The notes: generated by a model not told the origin, from the letters alone. 64,000 bases of DNA from Cristatella mucedo (GCA_009760855.2 WPIO01000194.1:186001-250000), one strand, 5' to 3'. Counted from the first letter of the stretch, positions 11,831-25,360 are shown. Numbers and translations are program-made.

Positions 11831-12217
11831 GCCTGGTACATTAATATTATCATTATTACTTGCGAGTATAAATTATTATTGTAAATAAGACTCAATCCTG
11901 AAAATTGGTGGATTGTTTCGATTTTGTACGTTGCTCATTGGTATTGGCTTTACTTATTTCTCCACATTTGTGTATTTTACATCTTATATCGCTATCGTAT
12001 GCCTGATTCGTACGGTTGACCGATGATCTTTAATTGAGTGCGTTCGTGCTTTCGTTGCACCTTTTTGAATGCACCAGAACCGAATGTGTAACTGATAGCA
12101 CACTGCACACTCTAGCCCTCAGTTCAACTAAAGGAATCCAGAGGGGTAACATTGAAAGTGCAAGCTTAGATAGGTGTGGACTTTCACACGCACAAACGCA
12201 CATAGACTATCTTAAAT
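11831..12217. other. Non-coding, no clear feature
   Basis: AT-rich sequence between the GC-rich block and the next LINE; an 83-codon plus-strand frame at 12034 runs into LINE sequence and is not supported. Confidence 0.4.
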
Positions 12218-12590
12218 GGAGGGAGTTCCAGGCTCCCTCAGCCTGGAACTCCCTCCGACCTGCGTCAGAACTTTCCCTGACCTGACCACATTTAAAAAGA
12301 ACCTAAAAACACACCTATTTAGGACAGCATTTAGCGGGTCCCTGTAATTCGTCCTTGATGTGCTTATGCGTGCTGACACTTTGCATGCTGCCACTAACCA
12401 CATTTGCATGCTGACCCTGTGCATGTCTATCCCAAACCATGATATTCATTTTGTTTGTTTTTCAAGCATGATTTAACTTACCATTTAATTGCATTTCCCT
12501 TTGCTGCAAATGTAAAGCGCCGTGAAAGAGATTAAGTTCTCTGAGGGTGCTTTATCAAGTACATTATTATTATTATTATTATTATTAAAT
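12218..12590 (+). mobile_element. LINE 3' end with 5' hairpin junction
   Basis: A heavily 5'-truncated LINE: end of the protein (PEN-end motif FKKNLKTHLF), 3' UTR of the TATCCCAAACCATGATATTC subtype, tail hairpin and an ATT run. At its 5' edge a 17-bp stretch (12218-12234) is the exact reverse complement of 12240-12256, with CCCTC between. Confidence 0.85.
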
Positions 12591-12745
12591 ATATACACAC
12601 ACGCAGACATGCACACAAACACACACACACACACATACACACACATATACACACACACACATACACACACGCACACACGTACACACACACACACACACAC
12701 ACACTAACACACAAACACACGCACACACACACATGCACACATATA
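12590..12745. repeat. (CA)n microsatellite
   Basis: Imperfect CA repeat directly after the ATT tail of the LINE. Long histidine/threonine or cysteine/valine reading frames here are products of the repeat. Confidence 0.95.
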
Positions 12746-15700
12746 TGGACATAGAGCATTCGATGAGCTGTCTCGCCGAGTTACCGTTAGTACTCACATC
12801 TCAGGCTCTACGGATTTGTTAAGACTGCCGAACAGTTGGGCTAACCATACTTGTTTGATAAAGAAGTTACTCGCCATAACTACACAGCAGAACCAAAAGA
12901 GCAGAAACAGAAAAAACTTTACTTTTTTCAGAGACAACCTATAAAGTTCCACAGTGGTAGTACTGATTTAGGAAAATATGGAACAATAGCTCATTTCGAT
13001 GAACATCTAATCTGATATGGCAGCTTTCAAGGTAATATGCGAGTCGTATAATAATCTGGATGCTAGCAATCAAATTCCTAAAACAGCCAGAAAAATCAAA
13101 CGGTAACACCCATTCAAGTTTGGATTATTTCTCCAGCTGATCTTAGCTGCAGTCATTTTACATGTGCAAGCTGTTGCTCAAAAGCTTGAATTTTGCTTCA
13201 GCCAGTTAACACAATAAGTAGACTTCCTGAGCTTACACAATTTTTTTATGAAATCTACAAAGCTAATAAATAATTTACGACAGCAACATTCGGAAAAATC
13301 AGCAGCATGATTGTCTATAATAAACAGCATCGCTGCTGCATCATACTACCAAACAGTAATTAAGAGCTTATCCTCTCAAGTGCAGAATCAACTTGATGAT
13401 TTCTTCCCTAGCTGACAGGTCGTATTCCTTGATTGCATCGGCTTTTAAGCCTGACCTCATTTCCCTTTAACTATGTGCCCTCGCTGTACCCGCTGCTTAG
13501 CTTCCAGCCGTCCTGTAGTCTGGTACGTTATTTAAATTTTATAAGTATAGTATGGTATTATAATATAATATTGTATTAAATAATATTATACTATATATTA
13601 TTGTATTATTATAATATATAAGAATACATTATTTAAATTCGTCATTTATCGGTCCTTCAGTTTAAGTAAAACGATAAGTACTGGGGCCTAGGGGGCATTA
13701 AAGTACTGACCAACCCGTTGCAGGAATGTAAGATCCCGGGCCTTACCTAATTAAAACGCCACCGACCATCACAGTTGACGGAAACTGGTCTCAGTTCAAA
13801 TTTGTGAGCAGCGGTCGAGTTAATGTTGAATAATCGCTAAGATTATAAGCTATATATCTTTCCAAAAAAATGGAGCTCCAGCGACACCTACATAAACATC
13901 TTGCAGGTCTTGCTAACTCTATGCAAGTTCTTCATATGTTAACCATCTAGGTCGAAATCCTAGTTTTGATACGGGCAGCGAGAGTCTATTTAATGTATTC
14001 CATTTTTAATTCCACAAAGCTATTATGACTAAGTGTATTTTAAGCTGTAATAGTTTCTATAGCTCACTCGAGGCGTATGTGGTTCTCAGCGTGAGTGAGG
14101 CAGCCAACATTCTTTATCACATTCAATAAATAGAAAGAGCAAAAAGCATTGCTGAATCTGGAGTGCTGTTGATCACGAGATTGTCATGGATTTTGAAGCT
14201 AAGGACGGGTCAAAAGGATGTGTCAGTCAGCATCATCGGTTCTGTCGCCATTTTAATTGACTTTCATTGCTGGAATTTCAACTAAAAAATTTGGACAGAC
14301 TGTAGCTCTTCATGTGTCCCAGTAAAGGCTTCAGTTTGTTTTTTTCTTTTCAAGGCAGCCATTTACAGATTCCCTGCATGAGTCAAGCCATTAGTTTAGC
14401 TAGCTTCCAGTGGCGTAAACTTGCTTTTTTTGTTATTTTCTGAGAGTAAGAAATATTATCGTTATGAGAACTTGTTTGTTTGCATTCCTCTCCGAACCAA
14501 ATAAATCACTCTCCACCAGTTGCTGAACCCACCGCAAGAGAATCGTTTCGAAAGGAATAGGATAGCCACTTACTAATCACCTAAGATTAGCCAGGCGCGT
14601 GGCTTTGCTTTATGCTTGTGTTCTTTGCATGTGCTTCTAAAAATTCCCAGCTATGGCTTTTCGGACGGTAAATCCTAAAGTGCTCAGATTAGAGTTTTTC
14701 ACTTAGCATATCATACTAAAGTCTCATTGCTACGTATTACCAATCGTTTGAGCTTTCGTCTTATGGCTCCAAGCTACGGGCTCAATGTGAATTCCTTGTA
14801 ATTAATTATTGAATAATCCATAAACAAGACCGTCTTATTTGGACCGAGAAGTGGATAAATAATTACTCCTATTAATTACCCAAAACTAAAATGTTATTAT
14901 CAGGTCTGCTGGGCAAAGTTAAACGGTTAATCAAGCAATTCTGCAAAGGTCTACTTTCTAAGGCATGAGAATACGTTAAAGAATAGTTTAAAAACCCTGT
15001 TGCCATCTATGAGCATGCTTTGTATATGAGCTGGTTTTCTAAAACAAGGAAAAAGCATTTATTATATTATATCTCTGCAAGACAGTTGAATTTTTCCTAA
15101 TATAAAGACTAGCACACACATTAATTATTTTTGGTTACTTATTCAATGGTTATTAAAATTCCTCAATACAGTTTTTTGTGACATCTTCTATATTGTTGTA
15201 CATCTGCTTAAATTTAGTCTTACTAATAAAGAAGAAAGATTTCGATTACTGTAGGACATGTAAATGAACAGACAACATATTGCACTGGTTAAATACGGTT
15301 AAATAATGTTTTCAGTTGCACTATCGGAAATCTACGTGCTCAGTAAAGAACCTAATTTTTCAACCAAAGCAGTGCTTGAAATTATATTTGTTCATCGTGA
15401 CCAACTGTATATAGCTTTTCTATGGCTGGTTTCTCAAAGCCAATACAAATTAACAAGGTTGATATGATAAAACAAGCTGAATGTAATGTCAATATAAATG
15501 CCTTCAGTGAATATTCCGATCAAGCAATAATAAACAAACGGTTCGGTTTATGTTCCTGTAGGCGTAAATGTTGATTCCTCATGCAGAGAGATCTTTGAAA
15601 CACTAATGTTCTATCCAATCGGTTACTGCTAATGGGTTGAAGATGGCTAACACTGACTGAGGTTTGGCTATTTTTAATCAATGTTAGATTTTGAACATTC

Positions 15701-16834
15701 TGGGGTGTACCTCTAATTAATTCGTAATGTTCTTGCCCCACATCTAGCTTACCTTTTCAAACTTTCCCATGACTCATTCGACATGTACGTATTCCCCATG
15801 CCATCTGTAATGACGGCTTTGCTGGCTCTTACAGACTATACCATTAATTCCGGTCATGCAATGGTTAGTGGTGCACTCTAGCGGCTTAAGAATTTGAATT
15901 CAGCTTCTCTTTCAAAACTGCATACCGGTATCGCTGAGAATCCAAGCCAAAGAGCTAAAAAATCAGATGAAGCTGGCAGGTGGAAACACGGATTGGGAAT
16001 AAAGGAAAGTGTTTTAATTGCAAGCAGTTATACCAGCGTCACCTCAGCACTGAGACAATAAAAGGTTCAATTTCACGCGCTCTCCCCAATCTCACTTGCC
16101 CTAAACCTAAAATAATTTACTCTATACTAATCAACTTCAATACGTCTTTAGAAATACTGGTGCACAACATCAGCCGAAGTGCATGACTCTAAGAATCTAA
16201 ATCTCAAACCATAGCTGCCTGCCCAAAGCTAAAAGAACAGCAAAACGACTCTCCTATATGAATTGGCTGCATTGATATATTGTTATCCATGAACTAGCAA
16301 CACTTATTGGGGCAACCATAATTGGGAAGCTATAGAATTTTTAAAATGTGCCTCGCCAGTTCAAGCTATAAGTTAATAGGCCTAACTGAGTATTCAAGCA
16401 CCATAAGACAAGAAACATCCTCTTTGCGGTCATTTCAATGGTTGTTTATTGGTTGCTGGTTGTTTGCTCATGGCAATCCTTAGCGACTATGGGCTATAAG
16501 CTTGACGTCTGAACCAGCATTGTGAACTATGAGCTTCACCGCTGCATTATAACTGAGCCCCTAGTGAAATAACAACGACAACAAACTTACCCTCACGAGC
16601 AGCACGATCTATGATTTTGAAACAAGAGATTATTCCATTACTTATGACCTGACCATTAAATAAGGCACGGTCTAGACCACAATCGTTCTCTCTTGGAACA
16701 ACGGCCTGGAGGTCGGTGAGCATTAGCACTGAACGTGAGCTGCTTTGAGCCTAAATGGGAGTCTGCTGGATGTCACGGCCGTCAGCTGGAATTCACTTGT
16801 CTTATCAGTCGCAATATAAAGGCTACTGTTGTTC
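12746..16834. other. Long AT-rich non-coding stretch
   Basis: No gene or repeat family recognised over about 4 kb apart from a dense TATTATAATATA run at about 13545-13632. Short frames at 15520-15741 (minus) and 15980-16186 (plus) show no motif or clear splice borders. Confidence 0.45.
13545..13632. repeat. AT-rich low-complexity, self-complementary
   Basis: Runs of TAATATTAT and its complements, able to form cruciforms. Confidence 0.8.
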
Positions 16835-17760
16835 TTTTCCTGTAAGGTGTTTCCGTTAGTGCTGCATGCAGAATATCGAACACAGTTGTGTTGTTGCAGT
16901 TAGCGAGTTGCTAGCTTCGGTCTTTCACGTTGCTCACATTGTACAGCTATCCGAACTACTGACGGTTGCTGAGTCAATATGCTGTCATTTTTCGACTGGC
17001 CAAGTTATTTGGAAAATTCTATATAGCAATATAAAAGATAGTGCCTAAAAAAATAATGAGCTCACAGTATAGAAAAAGCTGCAAGTTTTGGAGGCATTAA
17101 AAAGATAAACCTACTTGGCTGATTAGTTTAACAGGAGTCAGTCAACCATCTCCAAGATAAGGAAATCAGAAAAAAGATTTACCACGAAGCACTAACCTAA
17201 GGAGATCTGACCTAAATAAAAGAAGCAGGCAAATCCAAAAAAAAGGAAGTTTCCGATGATAGCTGGTCAAATTGTTTCATAACATGAGACAGCAAAAGTG
17301 CGGCGACCAAAGCCTCATCAAAAACAAAAAAGGCCCAGCCGCTAGCTGTGTCGCTGGATTTTACCTCATTTGTTCCAAAAAATGGCTGGCTATATCGACC
17401 TAAATTTCAGCATAGTATAGCATTTATAAAGATTATTGGTCAACGTACCACTTTAGATATTATCAGTGTCTAAAATTGGACAGCTAACCTTTTTCCCACC
17501 TCGATAGAATGGTGCAACGTATTGGACATTTTTAGTGCCGACGAAACAGGCCTGTCGTTCAAAGCGGATATATTGGATATAATTACATGCCGTTGATAGT
17601 CAACTGATTGCTGCAAAGGCGCAGAAAGAACAAATGACAGCGATTTTTGTTTGCAATTCTAATCGCACTGAAAAAAAAACAGCATTATTATGGAAAAGTG
17701 CTAATCCACAGTTTTTTTGAACTGCTTGACTTGCTTTTTCTTGAACTGCTTGATCATTCA
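16835..17760 (+). pseudogene. pogo/Tigger-type transposase relic, second copy
   Basis: Similar along its length to 8120-8731 plus 9734-10000, without the LINE. The site that holds the LINE in the first copy is empty here (about 17440-17465). It keeps DETGL of the DDE domain at 17539-17553, but has stops and indels in the DNA-binding region and ends near 17760, before the C-terminal domain. Confidence 0.72.
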
Positions 17761-18031
17761 ATTTTCATTGCTCATACAATCAGATAAATTGCATAATAAT
17801 TATCTCTCATATATCATCATTATCATAGTGCTTCACTATTAGCCTTGATTATACATAGATTGAATCCTGACTTGGGTTATCACAATATTTCCACAGAAGG
17901 CCAGCATTACCCGGATTAAGGTATTTTCTGCGATTGCTGATTCAATGAAATGGTAATTACGTATATTGACCGTGAAAGAAATTATATCAGCTAAAGATAT
18001 TTGATCGCGGTTTTTTTTAATATGCAAGCAG

Positions 18032-18127
18032 ACTTGAGTTCTCTGTAATAAAGGACTCTGAAACAATTTGCATTATGACTGTGTTCACTACAGTCGATGT
18101 TAACCTGCACGTCGGCACAAACTTCAG
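18032..18127 (+). pseudogene. Paralogous channel exon (after TM1)
   Basis: 96 bases with the same borders and phase as 58455-58550 on the minus strand. The peptides share IKDSETICIM and a final NFR. Open in frame, but the downstream exons of this copy are damaged. Confidence 0.6.
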
Positions 18128-18142
18128 GTTATGCATTTTAAT

Positions 18143-18340
18143 AATAATAATAATATTGCACTTGATAAAGTGCCCTCAGAGAACTTCATCTCTTTCTAGG
18201 CGCTTTACATTTGCTTCAAAATGATGTGCAATAGAATAGTAAGTAAAATCATGCTTGAAAAACAAAAAAAATTAATAATATGGCTAGGGGTGACATGCAC
18301 AGGGTCAGCATGCAAATGTGCTTATTGGCAGCATGCACAG
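18143..18340 (-). mobile_element. Short LINE insertion with target-site duplication
   Basis: About 200 bp of LINE 3' UTR and tail, minus strand. TTTTAAT flanks it on both sides (18136-18142 and 18341-18347). The paralogous segment near 58.44 kb has the intron without the insert. Confidence 0.88.
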
Positions 18341-19721
18341 TTTTAATTATTTATTATTTAAGTCTGAACTTGTGAAGAATGCAAATCAATTATTCAGAAC
18401 CACAACCAATTAATGCTGAGCTCGTCAATTAAAATGCTCGCTTTGGCTAGGCGTGAAGTAACATTTTCTATATTACTTAACATGTTTGTAATATCTTAAT
18501 TTCTACTATATTTACTTTTTTATTATTCATTATAATTAAGAGAAGTCGATTTTGAAATATTTCAGTTGTTCACAATTTCAGGCTGCTAGACGTAAAAGAC
18601 GTTTTTTAAAGTATCGCTATTTTATCTAACAGTGAAGTTGTGTGAAGTATTATTATTTCATAAAATGAGAATTTATTTATTTGAAAATTCAGAATTTAGA
18701 AAATTGGCAAATTCGATCGGTAACCAGTGCACTTTTAATCGATCTTTTTTCAAAAAGCTAATGTGAGCCCCTCCATGGTCTTCTCATGTATAGGCAGCCA
18801 GACCAGAATTGAAAAAAGACGTTCTTCTCAACATCTTAACGAGATTCAATTGTTCGGCACATTATGGTTAGGCTAGCCAATCCGTTACTTCTAGTTTTCC
18901 GGACTATATCTCAAATCTTTCTTTACAAACCAATGGTCAGGATGTCAAAGCAAGTAAATTTGTGTCCCCTTAATTTTTGCCAGCTATCTATTCTCACACA
19001 AGGCAAGTTGAAACTGGCAACATAGGCTATACATCAACCTACAGTGTTGTAGCCTTGAGTGATTCATTCTGGCTTGTCGCCCTTTTGAGTGACGTTAAGC
19101 TATTAGCGATATATCACTATTTTGATATTGTTTCTGATTTTGATTTGCCTTGAATCTGCCGATGTATTCCCTACTCGTTGGTAGTCACCCATGTGATTTT
19201 AGGCAGAATCTTACGTGACATGTGATAATTCACACTTTTGTTCTTCTTTACAACGCAATACATAAACAAAATGAAAGATATAATATGATGTATCATTTTA
19301 AGTCCTTTAATTTTCTTTTTTTACAAACTTCGTCAACCAGTCTGAAATGAGCAAAAACCTTGGAGTATGCTTTCGAACGATTTATTAAACGTTCATTGTG
19401 GATATATAAATATCACATGTTCATGTGGTAGCTGCTCGGCCGGTGAAAGATCGTTGAAACGAAATTATCTAAACTCCTCTGTAAGTTCTTTAATGGCGTG
19501 ATCTCTAAAAAAACACAGTCTGTCAGTCACTGCATGAAAATCAAGCCACACTGTATGTTTGATTTTCCATATTTTTCTTTAAGCTTAAAACCAAAATAGA
19601 CACAGTGTCTTTGACATTTGTGCAATAAAGTATTTTTTTCTTTCTTAATTTAAAACCTAATATATACCTTGGCTAAATCCTTAATTTCTGAATGGATACT
19701 TATTTTATAAACATTTTTTAA

Positions 19722-19831
19722 ATGGAAGTTGTCACTCCTGACACCTGAAGCAAGTCAACAAGCTTATTTAGCCTATTATAAAGTGAACGGCATAAATTTT
19801 AATACAGAATCTGGGTCAAACAATGCAAATT
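19722..19831 (+). pseudogene. Paralogous channel exon with lost acceptor
   Basis: Counterpart of 56994-57102. The frame is open over all 110 bases and phase-compatible, with donor GTGAGT, but the two bases before it are AA instead of AG, so splicing should fail. It shows the original frame of the exon that has a one-base deletion in the minus-strand gene. Confidence 0.6.
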
Positions 19832-20419
19832 GTGAGTATATCACACTGCAGCGTTCCCGAATACCATAGCTCTTTGGGCTTACTTTAGTAAAATAGAGAA
19901 GTTGTCAGGAATAATTAACTGATAGCACAACACAGCCCTGCACGTAGGAGGTTCAATTTAATAAAATTCTATATTATAAATTATCATTCCTATTTAGAAT
20001 TTCCTTCGCATGGTAATCTTGCGGTCCGATACAGAGCCATGAATGGTCACAATCTATGAAGGCTTACTCATGCATTACAAATTTTAAGAGCAACAGCGGT
20101 GAGTATTTTAAAATACTCAAATGATCTCGACGTCGTGTGATAGTTTTCTCAAACCCAATTAACTGAAATTTGCTGTAAAAAGTATGCCGAGTGAGTAATT
20201 ACTAGTGCCACATGTGCTGCAGCCTCTAAGTCCCTTTTAACTGATAGCGGTCTCTAAACACATTATCAAACTAGTAATAATTACAATGGCAGCTTTTTGA
20301 ATGAAACTAGATAAAGCAATTACAGGATTACTTGCTGCAAGCAGTTGCCCAAGAATCAATCGTGGTTCTATTATTATGCAATCTTAGATATAACTACGAC
20401 GCGTCTACTCCGGTAGGGT

Positions 20420-20935
20420 GTTCAGTGGTAACCCGGCAAAAACACGCTGGACAAAAACGCACCGATTAAACCAGGAAACGAAAAAAGAAGACAGGTTTAT
20501 AGCACGCCAACAAATGGGCAACACAACAAATTGTACAGAATAATTTAAAAAGGTTTTCGTTGTCATAGTATTTTATTAGATAAAGTAGGTAATAAAAATA
20601 GCACAGAAACTTATCACAACGACAATGGAGCGGCTGCTAGAGCGACGTCTATGGCTGGTGCATCGGCTCTAGCGGCAGCAAGAGCGGCGGCTATTAATGC
20701 AGCTATAGTGACTCCTACAACTGGCTGCCTACAGCGGCGGCTAGAGCCGCACTAGAGCGTCATCTGCACGGGCGCTAAGGCATCCGTTCGAGCCGCCGCG
20801 CTCTAGCGACGGCCTTAGCTAGGCTTTTATAGTTAAGAAGAGAAACAGTGGAAGCTTGACCAGGAGAGGCTACAGTGACGAATAGATGGACGGATAGAGC
20901 TAGAGCTAGGGAGGCAGAGAGAGCGGCGGCTAGAA
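20420..20935. other. Copy-specific block, partly GCGG/CTAG-rich
   Basis: Within the duplicated segment, most of 20330-20830 is absent from the partner at 56.3 kb. From 20635 to 20830 it holds many GCGGCGGCTAGAGC-like imperfect repeats giving Ala/Arg-rich frames. From about 20870 homology with the partner resumes (TGGACGGATAGAGCTAGAGC). Confidence 0.45.
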
Positions 20936-21690
20936 AAATTGTGGCTTTTCACTTTTGTGTCGTACAGGCGTTTATCAGTTTTTCCCACGGCTCGCATTTT
21001 CGGTGGTCTTCCGTCAGTCCGCTTTCGTCAGCACGCATTTATCTTGTGAGCTTTTGTTACGGCAACGAGAGCAGATGTAGCTGTTGAACGGAGCCGTATC
21101 TTAAGATAACATGAAGGTGTTCACTCGGCAATTATTGAAGAGTACTATCAATCCCCTCATTATTGATTATAGGTTGCCTCGGACCACAAACAACCACTGA
21201 CCACTCCTCGATGAGTGCTACCTCAGAAGCAATGTCAGTCAATGCAGAGCTCTGCTGTACTTTGCAATACGTTACTGTTGATGAAATCTAGAACTCAAGA
21301 CCTCTATCATATCATCCTATAACAATTTCACTTTTAGGGTTAAAATATCTATGCTATGAATTTTAACATGCGTATTTCAAAACTTAAGATATACTTTTAA
21401 ATTAAATATTACGATTCGGTAATTCAGTTCCGCCTTGATAAGGTTCTTCCACCACCCTACCTACTTCGCTGCCGTGCCAGTGTGCCAGACAGAATGAATT
21501 TGTCTCACAACACTGGCATTACGGCTTCATTATTTTTCGTTGTTCTATAGCTATGCTTCTTTGAGTTTCAAAACTGGTCTCTAACTAAAGCTAGTAAAAC
21601 ACATACTGGCTATGCTTAGAAACCGCTACAGCTAAGCAGCTTAGCTAAATCAGGTACTGACTGATTTGACCTTGTCCCGCAACTGTTTTG

Positions 21691-22854
21691 TTACTTCACC
21701 AAAAGAACAAGGTGAGTTATCAGAGTATAGAAAATCGAAGCAACTATCAACTACAGGAAAACCATTACTGCAGCAGTCAAAATGGAGCACCGTTCAATCA
21801 CACTAGTCAAATTTGATGATTTCAATTGAAGGTGTCATACGATCCAAGTGTATCGCGGGTAGTTTAAAAAAAGGCTCTGGGGACTAGCGTGGTAAACTTT
21901 GTTAGCCATCTGCTGCACCCTTGTTGGCGCTGTAAACTGATGGCTATTATGGCCGAAGAGTTTCTTCCTAGTTACAGCTGTAACAAATTCTAAATTTTTA
22001 ATATGGCACAGATTTTCAGCACCATACAAGACATATAATAGGCCCAGAATGTATCTAATCGATCTAGAAGTAAATTTTTAAAATTTGTCAGCTAGAAGTT
22101 GATTGTTAACAAAAAGAAGTAAAAAGCACAAGAAAAGATTGGTTATAGTTTGCATTTACTTAATTCTAGAAAGAAAGCCAGTAGATAAAGCTATTGCTAG
22201 CTCTTGGCTCGTATCAAACCTGGTTTAAAACCTGCTGCTATAAACCGGTTAAAACCAACCAAAAAGCTGCCTCGGTGTTATCTTTTTTAACATCCTGTCG
22301 CAGTGAGGCGTTGCCTCACACCGGATTATTTCCCATCCCAATTATTCACTCTAAATGGCTCAACCAGACAAGAACATAATATAATTGACCCGAACATCTT
22401 GGGGGCAAGGAACAAGCCTAGACTTTAGCCTTCAATCATTGCTTTGATTGAAGGTAAGGAGCAAACAGATAAATACAAAGATTTCAGACGTCATAACCAC
22501 AGATTAGGTCTTATACATACTTCCCATAATTTTAATGGTATGCCACTCAGGTGAGGAAGCGAGAATACGAAAGAATAAACTAAGCTTTTTCCGAGTTGGC
22601 TAGCCGACCTTAATCGGCTGTTCATTTATCAGATGCTATTAATCCGCTACTTTTGCAGTTAACTGGCTGAGATAGCTTGCAGTCAACTCAGGCTCGTTTT
22701 TATCTCTGCTTACTCGAGTTTAGCTTTCCAAAAGTTCATGCAAAAACAACCATGCATTACCCTTACTCTATATTGTTCAAAGACAGTATTTCTTTTCAGC
22801 TTGGTATTTTTCTTGTCGAAATATTAAACTAACCTGGTCATATATATTTATATA
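21691..22854. other. Non-coding, no clear feature
   Basis: Beyond the end of the duplicated segment. No exon or repeat recognised. Confidence 0.4.
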
Positions 22855-23020
22855 TAGATATAAAGATATATATATATATATACATATGTTTGTGTGAGTG
22901 TGGTTGTGTGTGTGTGTGTGTGCGGTTGTGGTTGTGTGTGTGTGTGTGGTTGCGTAAGTGTGTGGTTGCGTATGTGTGTGTGTGTGTGTGTGTGCGTGTG
23001 TGCGTGTGTGTTTGAGTGTC
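22845..23020. repeat. (TA)n/(TG)n microsatellite
   Basis: A TATA run followed by imperfect TG repeats interrupted by GGTTG units. Confidence 0.95.
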
Positions 23021-25360
23021 AGCAGCACCATTTGGTTAGTGTTACAATGCAGGAAGTGTGTTGAAAGCTGAAGCTTGAATAGCAACAACCTAGAACCGAA
23101 TTGTGTTTTAGCCAATGCAATCTGACATATAGTATGTCTTGGGTTAGGGTGAGTGAAATGTTAGTATCTAAGGGGTAAATGTACATGCATGTAACCATCT
23201 CCGTCGTTAACCACGCAAAGAAGCAAAAATGTGAGGCTGCTAGAGAGGGGAGTCATTTATAACCAACTGAAAGCCTTAGCCGGCTGCAGGTACGCATAGG
23301 GTATCCTTTGATCCTTTGAGCACAGCTTTGATTCTTTGAGCATAGCTAGTGCAACAAAGATAAAGGGAAAATCTTAGCCAAGCCATGCGTGCTGTTAATA
23401 AAGATTCTAAAATAAGCTCTTCTGGACTCCTGAAAATGGCATGCAACTGCCACCAGCAGGTTGCTACGCGTGGTTGCCTTATGTTTGAAAGCGCCAGAGG
23501 TTATCCCTGGCATTTCGGTAAGATCGAAGAACTGCTCGACAGCTTGATAACACACAGGTGACAAGCAGAGGCGAAGTCGGGAGGTGGCAGGGGTGATAGC
23601 TTTGAGGCTTTTGTCAGTCAAAAGATGGAGACTGTCATGAAAAACAAAGCATTGTTTCTCTTTCTTTATTAATCGGGTAAATCGCTTATGATTTCAGACA
23701 TAGGGTATTATTGTTTATAAGCTGTCACTGATTCAGACAACAGCTTTTATTTTCATGGCTATTTTCAATTAAATCACAAGTAGCATTCACGTTGGTGTTA
23801 AGAATCTTTCGGTATTTGTATATTTATTAACCGGTCACAATATTAAAGCCTAAATTGCTATTAGTAAGAGCCGCAAGTCATATTGCAGAATTCTTTAATT
23901 CTTTACATATAAACCTAGATGGTGTGACCGTACCTAAAAAAAAGCTTCAAAACTAGCTATTCTGTACTTTTTTTGCCGTTGGCATGAACAGATAGGAGCA
24001 CATACGCCACCACTGCAGGGGCTTAAATGGCTATGAAAAAGCTAACTTTGGCATGTAAAGCTTTAAAAAACCTTCTTAAAAACTCACATCAAAGTTAGGA
24101 ATCAATGCAATTGAGTTTTGCTGACTCCTGGATAAGCCGTGACGTCAAGTTATTGGACTGCCCGAAATCCTGCCAATGCAAACATTAAAGACCTTTGCAA
24201 TATAATGCATTGGCAAGCAAGCGATAACTGGCAAATATGAATTTCTGGTTTTTATTGCAACTGAACGTGTAGCCGCGTGAGTAGTAATCTAAGATGCTTA
24301 CTTTGGTCTAGTTGAGGAAGCAGCCTATAGCTAACATCCACATTTCAGGCTAAAGCACCTCTGATAACTCAACGTTCCTGAAACTTAGAGATGGGTGGAC
24401 TTGGCTAGGTTAATAGAGTGGCCCACGATACATGCAAGTCAATTGAAAGAACTACGTAATTTAAAGTATGCTGTTGTATGAATGACATCAATAATCAGGG
24501 GATACTTAAAGGACGAGCGGAAGCACTATTTCTTGGCAGTAGGGATGGAGTGCATAGGCGAAAGCTTATTGCCAGAGGTATTTAGACCTATGGCCAGCAA
24601 ATTAACTGAATCAGGCGTGGATAAGCAAGCTAATGTCGTGCCGATACAAATGAAAAGTTGACATAAATGACCAAGCAATGGAAGCTGAGCCCAACATAGT
24701 CAGAACAAGCATGTTTAGGTGATCCATTACTGCTGCTGCCTTGAAGCTGGTAGTGAATGCTCAGCTTCGGAAGCCAGTCTCTTACTGAAGGCTCTCGCAA
24801 AGAGTCATACGAGACACTGCAACCGACAGCAGTACATTGCGATACATAGTGATACATTGCAATACAGCTGCTCTATCCGCAATAAACATCTGAAAGTTTA
24901 TTTCACCAACAGGCAACTCAGCTTCAGGTTAACCCAGTAGATTTTACACGATTGCACTTGGACGTCCTCTTGGTACGGCATCCGATGGCTCGGCCCTGTA
25001 AGCAACCCCTAATAGTATTGTAGCAAAGCCCCGGCCTGGCTCAGTTTTAGAACGCATAAGAACTGCTCAGCAGGAAACACCTTTATCCTATTGCCTCAAG
25101 CAAGAGGACGCCGTCATCTTAGTAGGGCCAAGAGGTAATTCATATTGGCTGGCCTATCACCCCTGTAGTCCCGGCTAGCAATTTAGGAGTAGGGCAGCCC
25201 TTACCCAAGATCGCTGTCGCCGCAAGCCATCCGAAAGTTGCTGGAACTGTTTCCGTGAGAACAAAAAAAGTGGGTGAAGAGCACCTGAGCTCTCGATCTG
25301 CGAGCAATGGGACATAGAGTTCGCTGAGGTGATTGATATTAGCTGGGTTGTCAAGTACAT
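23021..25360. other. Non-coding, no clear feature
   Basis: No convincing gene. A minus-strand 91-codon frame at 23346-23621 has no recognised motif or splice borders. Confidence 0.4.

Larger units (their letters stand above)
17917..21690 (+). pseudogene. Partial paralog of the DEG/ENaC gene (5'-half exons)
   Basis: The segment aligns along its length with the reverse complement of about 58665-55515, which holds three channel exons. Counterparts here: an exon at 18032-18127 (AG acceptor, GT donor, 96 bases), one at 19722-19831 (110 bases) and one ending at 20098. The 110-base exon keeps an open frame with TPEASQQAYLAYYK, but the base before it is TAA instead of TAG, so the acceptor is lost. 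The third exon has an in-frame TAA. No TM1 exon precedes it, and no cysteine-rich or TM2 exon was found after it up to 29 kb. It is a 5' fragment of a duplicated channel gene, old by its divergence. Confidence 0.72.

Noticed and set aside
12485-12797. Several long frames rich in Cys/Val or His/Thr
   Set aside because: Translations of the (CA)n microsatellite.
13935-13985. B-box-like GGTCGAAATCC
   Set aside because: No A box at the right distance and no second copy.
24719-24860. Frame with EASLLLKALAK, faintly like the pogo DETGL region
   Set aside because: No other pogo motif around it; similarity too weak.
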